From Kipferlia bialata (lineage: Eukaryota; Fornicata), in NCBI GenBank assembly GCA_003568945.1, contig BDIP01000154.1:3697-26196 (forward strand): a stretch of DNA of 22,500 nucleotides, given 5' to 3'. Shown here piece after piece: positions 1 to 10,286 of this stretch. The notes beneath the pieces are model-generated. The model was not told the DNA's origin. It ran no database searches and saw nothing but the letters and a program-made list of their open reading frames with translations. Position 1 is the stretch's first letter. Every line of letters begins with the position of its first letter. The translations under genes were made by a program, and so were the position numbers.

Positions 1-3000
1 AGTATATATGATATACATGATATATATGATATATATGATATATGGTATAGGTATACTGTCAGCTACTTCTGGGCAAGGTATGATGTATATATGATATATA
101 TGATATATATAGTATACTTGATATGTTTGAAACACATATGCTATATGCAATGGCTACATTGTCAGCTTCTTTTGGGCAAGGTATGATGTATATATGAAAT
201 ATATGATATACATGATATATATGATATATATGATATATAATATAGGTATATTGTCTGTGATATCTTCGATAAGACCTATGATATACTATACAGTGCTCCT
301 GTGAGCTTCTTCTGGGCAAGGTATGTACCGAAATATATAGTGTATATAGAATAGACAACATAATTGAATTGTGAATAATATTGAAGTAGAGATGTGGAAT
401 ACAGACAACATAATTGAATTTTGAATATTATTGAAATAGCTATGTAGGTGACCATAGGGCTGTTCGGTTTGAGTATGAGGGAAACATTGACCCTGAGCTC
501 TGCAGGCAGTACCTACTGAGACCACTCACAGGTATTAGGGAATATGTATATATGTATATAGAGAAAGAGAGGGAGAGAGAGAGAGAGAGTTGTGCAGGCA
601 GTACCTACTGAGGCCACTCACAGATATGCGGAATATACAGTATATACTAGTATATATGTGTATGTATGTGTGAATAGAGAAGAACTACTGATAACACGAC
701 CAGGAGCCAACATTACTACTCATATTGATATAGAGATAGAAGTGAATGTGTGTGATTGATAGGGTACCTACTGAGTCCCATATCAGGTGTCGTGATGTCC
801 ATACATATATATCAATATATATATTATTCTGTCATAGATGAATTATCTACCTCAACCAGAGTCTCTTCTGAAGTGGTCATTATAGACTCGCATCTACCTG
901 ATCTGTTAATATATTACCAATATATCTGAATATATGATGTAACCAATATGTGTATGTATATACTGTATGCGTATACGTTCGTGGATACTCGACATGTATA
1001 AAGTATGATTCATACATATCCAGTTGATATCAGGCCCTATGTGGCGCAGGGCCCCTACGGTCATTGGAACTGACTCCGTGGCAGCCTTTGCACAGGTACT
1101 TTTTGTACATGTAGTGATATATACATCTAGTATACATACAATATGCATAGTGAATACAATAATGCACAGAGTGTGTAGTGGAGAGTAAAGAATAAGCAGA
1201 CCCTAGCTAACTTCACTTTTGGTTCATTATATTATATATATATATATATTATATAATGGTGTCATGGGAGTACTCTACTCCTCTTGCCTCTCCTCTTGTC
1301 TTCTTTCTACATATCTCAAATAGTTATGTGTTGTTTGTGGTAATTGTAGTATAACACATTGAACGCATTACATTTATTACTATACTCTATACTCTATACT
1401 GTAATATATATATTGTATGTGTTATATATATATTATGTGTTATACATATTGTATCCTATATGTATATCCTGTCATTGTTAATACTAACACCAGAGTACCG
1501 GTACAGTGCATTCTCTGTATATCTCTAAAGTCTATTATGTCTCCTGTCTTGTAGACTTATCTCAAAGTTTGAGAGATTCACTTTGAGCAAAGGTGTATTG
1601 TTGCTGACACTAATCCCAGAGTCCCGGTGCACTACAGAGAGACAGACAGGCTAGAGTCGACGACATCTTTGCCGCCGCAGACCTCCCAGACGCCACTGTC
1701 CCAGTGGTTCCTCACGGTATAGGCAGCATGATGGGAGAGAAGGGGAGAGAGAGAGAGAGGGAGAGAGGGATAGAGACTGGTTGGGTTTCAGGAGATGTCA
1801 TGATAGAGGAGGAGAGAGAGAGGGATGTACCTATGGGTAGAGGGTGGAGCGCCGGGGTAAGGGAGAGGCAGAGAGAGCCACTTCAGACCAATGCTGACAG
1901 GGTAAGGGTCTTGTATGTACCGATCTCTTTACTCTGTTATTGCTTCTAACACAGCAGTATACCATGTCTTACTATATGTATACCCTACCCTATACTTCAT
2001 CATCCAACATTGCGTTGACTTATCGCCTTGACTTGAAGCTAGATAGACACCGTTCACTATACGTACAAGTAAGTTCATTCCTTTTGAACCTTCGAACACA
2101 GCATACTCTTCTATATCCACTATAGTCTTCCTCCTTGTGACCAAGCTAAGTAGCCATACAACTCTCTCAGTCCTTACCATATCCATACTCTTTCTGTGTC
2201 TGACTCTCAGTCCTTCTTCGACAGACTGTACCTGTCTCTCCCTGCCGCCCGTCAGTGGACACACACTGTCAGGCTAAACCCCACACAGGTGTATAATACA
2301 AATACTGTATCTGTATCTACATATCTATATATTTATATGTCTATATATATGTATATACTTTAGATGCATTCATGATGTCAGGCCGGACTCCTCCCAGGTA
2401 TACTATATATGGGTTTATATATGTATGACATTCGGTAGAGGCATGCTGTAATCAAACACCATCCGTGACACAATTTCTCTCCTTCGTGCAATTGCTTTCT
2501 ATGTGTCAAGAGTGTTTATGTGTGTATTGTATATTTCACATGAATCTTTAACATCCCACTCACCTCTAGGAGGAGGCTGCTGTTGTCGCTAGAAGGACAC
2601 GTGGTATTCTAGAGATCAAGGCCGTGCTCCACAGGATCACAATGGTATGTATATGAATAATACACGCATATTGTTCTCATTATGATTCAAACACTAACTG
2701 TATTAGGTATGTATCAGGTTTTTGACTGGTTATGGTGTGTTAAGTATTGGCTGTGGAACACAATCTCATACAAGATGGTGGAAATCTACCAGAGGCTTAT
2801 TGGTGGCCACATCCCAGCCAGTCAGGTGTACACATACGTACAGAGGTATGGTATAGTGTGTATACATACATATACATATACACTTCATTCATGTTCAATG
2901 GTATCTACACTATTATTACTTTGGTGCTTAATATATTTTCGTGAGCTAATGGTGTTACGCAACAGAAGAAGTGCTCTTAAGGTTGGGAGTTTATGTAGTT

Positions 3001-5219
3001 TCTCGTTCCGGACACCCAGCTAGATAGTATAAGTTTTGCACGTCTTCTCTAAGCGAGCTGTATTAAATACAATATCGGATATTGTACATCATCATTTACT
3101 CCAAGGTACATGAGACTCCTCAGAGACCTATCATTTATGTTTAATTATAGCTGTCTGACTTACAAATATGTATTTCAAGGTACAGGAGTCGATTACGGTT
3201 GTATGTGGATCATTTCAATAATAACAAACAGGTACATGAGGCTCCTCAGAGACCCAACCTATGAGAGAGAGTTCATGCCTGTACAAGTCAGGTATCTGTA
3301 GTAATTAGTGGCAGTTGCTATTACATTTTGCGTGTATTAGACACCAGTGTCGCATTAAGTACACTGACGTTTCGTCATGTACAACTATTATCCATACATA
3401 GAACACTCACAGTTACATTCAACTATATATATACCGGTCAATGTCCCTGACAATAGCGTCGCTCGGCCTCGCACAGCAGACCCAGCCAAGAGACCCCTGG
3501 CAAGAAACAGTGCCACACCACGGGCTAAGAGGTATATATAGTCATATTATTATATATATTATTGTATATATATATACATATATATGTATATGTATGTGCA
3601 CACAAATACATAGGTCACGGGACAGTGCCACACCACGGCTAAGAGGTATGGCTATAGATGTATATATATGTACATTCGTAAAGAAAGCATAAGGCCACGT
3701 AGATAGACCCCGTTATCATGAGCACGCCTTTATATCTCTTCAGAGTATGGTTTTCACCCCCACGTCCCTGAGACCCCGTCTTACCATCCAATTATGCATA
3801 CGGAATATATGTTTATGTATGTGTATACACCATAAGACACTAGAGGGCATATGTGACTCACAACTAGATCCCTCAGGCCCCGTCCCATCACCACCGGTGC
3901 TGCTCTGCCCCCTCTGCCCCCTGGATCTAGACACAGAGACAGAGTGGTCAAGCAGGAGGATACCGAGAGGTACATATATAAATATCCATATTTATATATA
4001 TGACTGACAAGTGAACAAGTGATACAGTGTATATTTGTATTTATATGTCAGCGTCGAGAGGGAGGATACTGACAGGTGCTTACAGTATATATATATACAT
4101 ATACATATATATACTTATGTCTATTATCTTATGTCGTGTAGATTCTCACTCTCAGCTGTGTGAGCATAACAGGCTACAGTCTGTCACCTGGCCTTGGCAA
4201 GTGCAGCGACCCCGAAGCCTTTAGGAAGGAGCAAGTGAGAGAGAGAGAAAGGGCCGCCCAGGTTAGGAGGGAGAGAGAGAGGGATGCAGAGTCATACCAG
4301 CCAGTACTGATTGGATCAGAAGAGGTATGTAGCGTAATTGTATTCATGTATGTATGTGTGTGTTTGGCGTATGTAGTTATGCTGTGTCTTCTGGATACAA
4401 CCACAGTAGCCATACTCACCCTAGTACCACGACTCCGTAGCTTCTGCCCCTCCACAGCAATTCCCCTCCACCCACCCTCTTCTCGGTGGTACTGACGACA
4501 TTGCTGGACCCCTTGATCCAGCTAGGTGGAGTGCCCATTACGAGATAATGAGAGAGAATATGGAGAAGCAGAGGGAGAAGCAGAGGGAGAGAGAGAGGGT
4601 GAGGCAGCGTGGTGGGAGGGCACCCAACGAGGGACTGGTGGTGGGACCTGCTCCCCCTGAGGCCCCCTCTTCTCCCTTTAGAGTGGGTGAGAGAGTTGGT
4701 ATGATGTCGGTAGACCCACACCTCCACTCTCCCGCCACTTCTCTTGGCCAGTCAGCAGGGACAGTAGAGACAGTAGTAGAGAGACCCCCCTCTGAGACCC
4801 TTGTCCAGGCACAGCAGCGATACTTTGGTGTACCTGCCATGCGTACAGTGCACCTGGCCCATGACCCATCTCTCCTAGGCCCACTGGTGACCGCTGCTGA
4901 TACTGACACTCCAGAGGTCACACCAGTACATTTCCACTCCCTTGGGACTGTAGGTACTGTATCAGGAACACTCACACCTGAGGTCACACCTGCACAGACC
5001 CTCCCCCAGACACAGCAGCCATACCTGCTCCTTGTGCCAGAGCTTCCCCAGGCACAGCACAGGCTGTTGATTGATGTGCCACAGTTCGGGGCTGCCCCCC
5101 TTCCTCCCCCAGAAGAGCCCCACGGGGCCCAGCCAGGGAATAGTTTGTACCACTCAGACTCTCTCTTCATGGGAGGGGGCACTGGTACCAAAAGGGACAA
5201 GGAGGAGGGGGACAAGTAG
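1..5219 (+). CDS. Orphan low-complexity protein, 3' part of a multi-exon gene
   Basis: I do not recognise a family. The gene enters from the left edge. Phase-consistent exons are 448-531, 1034-1095, 1620-1716, 1792-1901, 2211-2288, 2570-2644, 2775-2845, 3232-3291, 3457-3531, 3877-3969, 4156-4324 and 4458-5219, giving 577 codons plus TAG. A 15-nt microexon around 63-77, 166-180 or 306-320 may precede them. The middle part looks globular (FFDRLYLSLPAARQW, then MVEIYQRLIGGHIPASQVY). It is followed by a basic Pro/Arg stretch, an Arg/Glu-rich helix, and a 253-residue final exon rich in Pro, Gln and Thr with loosely repeated TPEVTP and QxQQxY-like pieces. No signal peptide or membrane segment is seen in the visible part. 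The splice model is well supported because every junction keeps frame; the function is unknown and the N-terminus is missing. Confidence 0.8.
63..320 (+). repeat. Triplicated 15-nt candidate microexon with both splice sites
   Basis: Three copies of CTnCTTyTGGGCAAG lie at 63-77, 166-180 and 306-320. Each is preceded by AG and followed by gtatg, and the copies are separated by TATA-rich intron. The 15-nt unit keeps frame (phase 1 in, phase 1 out) with the next exon at 448. It could therefore be a real microexon with two extra copies, or the end of a longer exon whose edge was copied. Confidence 0.6.
532..1619 (+). repeat. Introns of gene 1 with copied exon edges
   Basis: The intron after exon 448-531 holds a copy of that exon's last ~33 nt at 589-623, in which the donor gt has become at. 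A shorter trace (TACCTACTGAG) lies at 764-777. The intron before exon 1620 holds a diverged copy of its acceptor edge at about 1475-1520. The rest is TATA-rich sequence, with a (TA)n tract near 1227-1255, and I see no gene in it. Confidence 0.55.
3104..4076 (+). repeat. Copied exon edges in four gene 1 introns
   Basis: Acceptor-side copies: TACATGAGACTCCTCAGAGA near 3107-3126, ahead of the true exon start at 3232; and a diverged copy near 3762-3790, ahead of the exon at 3877. Donor-side copies: near 3605-3646, after the exon ending at 3531 and with one base missing; and near 4053-4076, after the exon ending at 3969. All keep an AG or GT at the expected edge. Confidence 0.6.
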
Positions 5220-5259
5220 AGAGAGAGAGAGAGAGAGACAAGAAGGAGGGTGACAAGTA
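5197..5259 (+). repeat. Duplicated stop-codon segment around a (GA)n tract
   Basis: The last codons of gene 1 (GACAAGGAGGAGGGGGACAA then TAG) recur about 40 bp later at about 5239-5259 as a close copy, again ending GACAAGTAG. Between them is a (GA)n tract at about 5218-5238. The second copy is 3' UTR if translation ends at 5219. Confidence 0.7.
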
Positions 5260-5757
5260 GCTATATATATATGTATATATTAGAAGCGTAAGTAACTGTG
5301 TAGACAAGGATAAGAATGATGATTAGTAGATGTCTCTATATCTCCCCTAGGGCTATTGTGCCACTCTCAATAGCCAAAGAGTGTATAGTGTCTCAGTGTG
5401 AAGTGTGAATAGATAGTGTGATTGTGTCCCTGGGGGTACATTGATAGAGCATCCGTTGAGTATGCTGTGCTAACTATATATGTATGCTTATACAGTGAGA
5501 CAGGAATTCACGTGGTACTGGTTATCAACTCGACGCCTCAGTATTTTTGGACCTCCACCTAAACCCTTTTCGCGAAAAAGGGTGTAACACGCAAAAAAGA
5601 AGCCATCACCTGTCACTTCCGCCGCTGTTCTCAAGCAATGACACCTATACCGATCTAGAGGCCTCCACAGACAGCAAACACATCCAAAACAGACAGCTAA
5701 ACAAGCAGGTGTGTACTGTTCAGCTATTAGTGTGTGAATGTAGTTTTACACGTGTCT
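5260..5757. other. Intergenic stretch between gene 1 and CenH3
   Basis: About 500 bp with no confident exon. It should hold the 3' end of gene 1 and the promoter of the histone gene. A stretch from about 5499 to 5702 is open in one frame but has no ATG in that frame. It contains the palindrome listed separately and is more likely leader or promoter than coding. Confidence 0.4.
5563..5583. promoter_or_regulatory. E2F-like palindrome upstream of the CenH3 gene
   Basis: The core TTTTCGCGAAAA (5567-5578) is a perfect 12-bp palindrome. It extends to ACCC...GGGT with one extra A on the right side. TTTCGCGAAA matches the known E2F/DP site type (TTTSSCGC read from both strands), and E2F control of histone and CenH3 genes is known in plants and animals. 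It lies about 175 bp before the proposed start codon at 5758. The role is inferred from motif and position only. Confidence 0.4.
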
Positions 5758-6190
5758 ATGAGTGATATCACTGAGCGTGTAGGTCTTGTCAAGTATGTAT
5801 ACCCACTACCCAGGGTCTCTGCATAGACGTTATTGACCTTTCATGTTTTATTAGTGATGTATGCTGGTTATATGTTGGCAGCAAGGTCGTAGAACGAGAA
5901 GGCGTAGCCAGTTCTACTATCTACAGTACACATAGCATGTCTACATGTACAACATGTACAACATGTCCCACATGTGCGTATCGATTTAGTTCTCCACATA
6001 TATGGGTCACTTGGTATCTTTATACGTCTGTCTTACTTCTCTGTGTTAATAAGGTGGTTCTTCTACACATACACGACTCTTGTCATGATCAGTCATATGT
6101 ACACCCTCACCGTGTCATTACTTACACTACCCCTAATGCCCGTAATACATGCAGACATAGTTCTGTTAATATATCAACACTTGGCAGCCC

Positions 6191-6235
<45 letters not shown>

Positions 6236-7179
6236 TCTAACTATAGGCGAGAGAGCTCTGCACGAGATCCGGAAACAGCAGCGCATGACCACTACCATCT
6301 TCCCCAGGCTGTCATTCGCCAGACTGGTCAAGGAGATTGCATCAAAGTATGCATCGGTCGCTGATGTACGTACTGTTCTTTATATACTATATGTATTGTG
6401 TGTATACTATATGTATTGTGTGTATACTGTATGTATGTCTGCGTGTCTCCCCCCAACCCCCCCCCCCCAACCCACTTCCAACACTGTGTGTTTATACATA
6501 TTTAGGCCCACCACTTACTGCCAGGGCTACCGGTGGCAGGAACAGGCTCTGGAGGCATTGCAGGTAGGGATTGCGTACTATATACCAAACCCAGGCTATA
6601 ATCATATACCTTACATCCTCTAAATTGACAACAGGCGGCAGCCCAGCCCTTCATGATTGGTCTGTTTGAGGATGTAGTGTATACTATTATACTTTGATAT
6701 ATACAACGATTTGACGTAGATATATTGTTAAATAGTCATCAATATACATCCACTAATCCTCAGGCTGCCGCCGAGGCCTTCATGATTGGTCTGTTTGAGG
6801 ATGGCAACCTGTGCTGTCTACACGCCAAGAGAGTGACCATTATGGCCAAGGTGTGTATTCATATGGATGTATATTTGTGTGTCCATTTTGTGTGTGTACT
6901 TGTTTCCATTTACTGCTTCTCTTAATATGTGTAGGTACTCCTTTCTATAACCCCCCCCCCCCCAACGTGTAATATGCAGACAAGCTATGTGTATCGTGCA
7001 TTTGGTTCCATCTCACCCCAGGACATGATGCTTGTCTGTCGTCTATACTATATATATATAGAATAGTTGTATATTTATATCATGTACTGTACAGTTATTC
7101 TACCTCTATTGCCATGTCCACCTCACCTCAGGACATGATGCTTGTCTGTCGTCTCAGGGAGAGTCACCACGGTGGATAG
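5758..7179 (+). CDS. Histone H3 variant, probably centromeric CenH3
   Basis: The product would package centromeric nucleosomes. The histone fold comes from exons 6247-6365, 6525-6563, 6764-6850 and 7132-7179 (TAG), all in phase. Visible pieces are ALHEIRKQQ (alpha-N), [10 protein letters not shown] (alpha-1), [12 protein letters not shown] and [13 protein letters not shown] (alpha-2), and [11 protein letters not shown] (loop 2/alpha-3), ending RLRESHHGG. Three features favour CenH3 over H3: about three extra residues between KEIA and LQ (loop 1), Ala instead of the conserved H3 Gln before RLV, and Trp-x-x-Gln-Ala-Leu as in CENP-A. The N-terminus is uncertain. My model starts at ATG 5758 with exons 5758-5792 and 5882-5973, giving 139 residues, the usual H3/CenH3 size, but with a non-basic Cys-rich tail. 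Another frame of 5882-5907 would give a basic GRRTRRR tail. The exon at 6525 could also begin upstream at 6506. Confidence 0.85.
6192..6233 (+). repeat. 42-nt uninterrupted poly-C tract in a CenH3 intron
   Basis: Forty-two consecutive C residues end 13 bp before the acceptor AG at 6245-6246 of the histone-fold exon, in the place of a polypyrimidine tract. Shorter C runs occur in other introns of the same gene at 6457-6468 and 6951-6963. The reverse strand is an unbroken G run, so the length in the assembly may be unreliable. Confidence 0.95.
6633..7044 (+). repeat. Copied acceptor edges in two CenH3 introns
   Basis: A copy of the start of exon 6764 lies at about 6636-6675. It encodes [13 protein letters not shown] in place of [13 protein letters not shown], is preceded by CAG, and is followed by intron. 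A copy of the start of exon 7132 lies at 7022-7044, with 23 identical exon bases and the preceding CCTCA/CCCCA-type acceptor. In both cases the last copy continues into the complete exon. Confidence 0.85.
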
Positions 7180-7503
7180 ACAGACTATCGTTAGATACCA
7201 GAGTGAGATTGTAATCCACTTTAGAGTATTCTTTGGTCTTGTTTTGACCATTTGTGGTTGTTGTTTTGTGCCAAGTGATGCATGTGGTGTATGTTGGACA
7301 TTCTACCAGTCATCGCGGATTGTTAGTTGTGTGTTTCTGTACTAAATATGGGTTTCCATGGATACTGTATGACACGCATTGTACTGATATCTTGAACGGT
7401 ACATCTATTGACAAGATATGGGTTAACTGGTTTGCATATGTATCAGGGCAATGGAAGCTGATCTCTCATGCCCATCTCTCAGACGGGAATGGGTCGATAC
7501 CCC
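7180..7503. other. Intergenic space between convergent CenH3 and dehydrogenase genes
   Basis: About 320 bp holds the 3' ends of two genes that face each other. I see no exon, RNA gene or clear terminator in it. The base composition is less TATA-rich than in the introns. Confidence 0.5.
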
Positions 7504-7973
7504 TTACTCAGCTGTGGGCTCGGGCTTGGGCTCCTGAGAATGAATGTCACAATGACCACTTAAATATGACAGCGATGCTTTGAAAGAGTGAATATACATA
7601 CATTATATATATATATATACATATAATACCTGGAGCTGCATGGTCTTCTTGAGCACCAGCTTCTTGGGCAGACAGGCAAAGGCCTTGATCTGGGGGTTAG
7701 GGAGAAATAAATTGAGCCTCATCAATTGATTGATTGTGTATCTGAATCACCATGGCAGGCAAAGGCCTTGATCTGGGGGTTAGGGAATAATAATTGCACT
7801 CTTGAGATTCAATTCACACGGACTATAAGTATGTGATTGTTCATCACACAAATATATATACATATATATACCTGAGTGGCAGTCTTCCTGGTCATGGCGA
7901 CCCTCTTTCCAGCGAGCATGCCGGTCCAGCCAAGGCGGGCGATGAACTCGGGGGTGTCGGCCTTCTAGAGGGT

Positions 7974-8013
<40 letters not shown>

Positions 8014-8630
8014 CGGGCAATGAACTCAGGGGTGTCAGCCTTCTACATGGTTAGATACATAGAGAGAGGGGGTCATGTGGGCCTCTGTAGAGCAATGGAT
8101 GTATTACTACTGAAGGGGAGGGGGGGTGGGAGAGAGAGAGAGAGAGAGTACCTTCATCATGTCTCCGTCAGACCCGATACCAGCCTCAGCGGCCCACTCA
8201 GTGGACACTGGGGAGTGAGGGGATGCAACCATATATAGCCGGAATTACTATACACACACACATGTGTATATGACCTACTTAGTGCACACTGGGGGAGAGA
8301 TAGATACAATACACGTAGGTATTAGCGACTCAAAGTATATATATGTAGATATGAATATACACACAAATATATATATATATATATATACACTATATACCTG
8401 GTCCAGGGCAGAGTGCAGTGGTGGTGACACCAGTGCCCTGTAGCTCCATCCAGGTGGCCTCCTAAGAGTTAACAACACAATTGTATACTACTATATATAC
8501 AAGTGAGACTTGGTAGGTGGCCTCCTAAGAATTAACAACAAACATTGAATGGGTATATCGTATTGGAAGACAATAAGAGAGGTGTAGTGCACATACCGAA
8601 CATAATCTAAAGAATGCATTGGATGCAAAG

Positions 8631-8675
<45 letters not shown>

Positions 8676-10066
8676 CCCTCATATATAGATACATATATAT
8701 ATCTAATCACATGTGTATATTCACTATAGGAGTGTATTATCTACGTACCGACCAAGATCTGAGGAATGCCTTGGAGGCAAAGTAGATGGACTGGTTGGGA
8801 CCAGCCATGTAGCTGAGGTCAGTATAGATGGATAATCCATCGAGAATCAGAGGAACACAGGTGGAATACATGCACTAATGCGCACAAAACAAATATTCAT
8901 ACCTTGCGATAGAGGCCACGTTCAGCACCCTGCCGAACCCCTTCTCAACCATGTTGGGGATGAGGAGGGCGGCTGGAGTGAGGGAGTAAGAGATATAACA
9001 GACATAATACAAATTCACATACACACATACTTCACATATACTACATATACATATATATACTACACAACATATAACACACTCACTCACCGAGCTCACAGCA
9101 GACGGTGACGTTGACCATGATCATGTTCCTGGTGGTGAGAAGAAGGGTATATACATAAATATGTGGACTATCCGTTATATACACAAACATTATAAACTAT
9201 TATATATATTTATAATAGTAACGTTGACAATCATCATGTTCCTGGGGGGGGGGAGAAGAAGGGTATATACAATAAATATATGTGTGAATGGATCTCAATA
9301 TAGTTATAGATGGAAATACATATCATTACCTGTTCCTGGCCCAGTCCTACTAATACTAAATCACTCTACATGTATATACATATATATATAGGAATACTAT
9401 TACTATATAGACAAGTATATACTGTTATACCTGTTCCTGGCCCAGTCCTAATCTACCAACTAGGCACGTAGGCTCTAATTAACTCACATATATATATGTA
9501 TATATATACATATACACAAATATACATATAATTATATACACACTATATATATACACTATATATACACACACACACTAATATACATATAATTATATATACC
9601 AATCATTACCTGTTCCTGGCCCAGTCCTGCTCGTGGAACTTGCCAATGTAGCCAAAGCCTGGGGTGGGATATACAAATCTCGCAGATACACGTATAATAT
9701 ACTGCAGTCATATATGTATCGAAACTCTAGTTTACCAGCGAATACCTGCGCTGTTGACCAGGATGGTGGGCATGTGGAACTCAGTGTAAATGCAAATAGT
9801 ATACAGCAGATTATAGTATTGATGAGTATTATAGAGAGACAGCACTAATTGTAAAATACTCGTCAATGATATAAACATAGCACATGACAATATCAAGGAA
9901 TATGACAATTAAATATATAGTTCATCTGATATTTATGTGTAATATGAATATGTATATATACACCCAACCTGCGTTGTTGACCAGGATGGTGGGCATGTGG
10001 AACTCGGTGTTGGCAGTCTGGAACTCAGTCAGCTCAGCCACAAGGGCAGTGCCAGCGGCTAGGGGT

Positions 10067-10111
<45 letters not shown>

Positions 10112-10251
10112 ATATCTATCTCCCTTCATATATATACATATACATATATACTATGTACATACCCTCCTCAGCCAGGTCCTTTGTAATGATGATGCACATG
10201 CAGCCATACTCGGTGAACAGGTTGGCGGCAAGGGCCTGGGGTGAGAGGTAT

Positions 10252-10286
<35 letters not shown>

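Noticed and set aside
2374-2395. Microexon between exons 2211-2288 and 2570-2644 of gene 1
   Set aside because: A 16-nt AG..GT segment is present, but its length would break frame; skipping it joins the two exons in phase.
4538-5215. Minus-strand open frame of 225 codons opposite the last exon of gene 1
   Set aside because: It is a shadow of a GC-rich exon. The plus frame joins twelve upstream phase-matched exons, while the minus frame has no supporting splice partners.
5499-5702. First coding exon of CenH3 containing NRQLNKQ
   Set aside because: No ATG in that frame, it starts after a stop with only a possible acceptor, and it contains the E2F-like palindrome. Kept as leader or promoter.
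5937-6623. Long plus-strand open frame with a polyproline run
   Set aside because: The polyproline comes from the 42-nt poly-C tract, which sits in an intron. The histone-fold exons splice around it.
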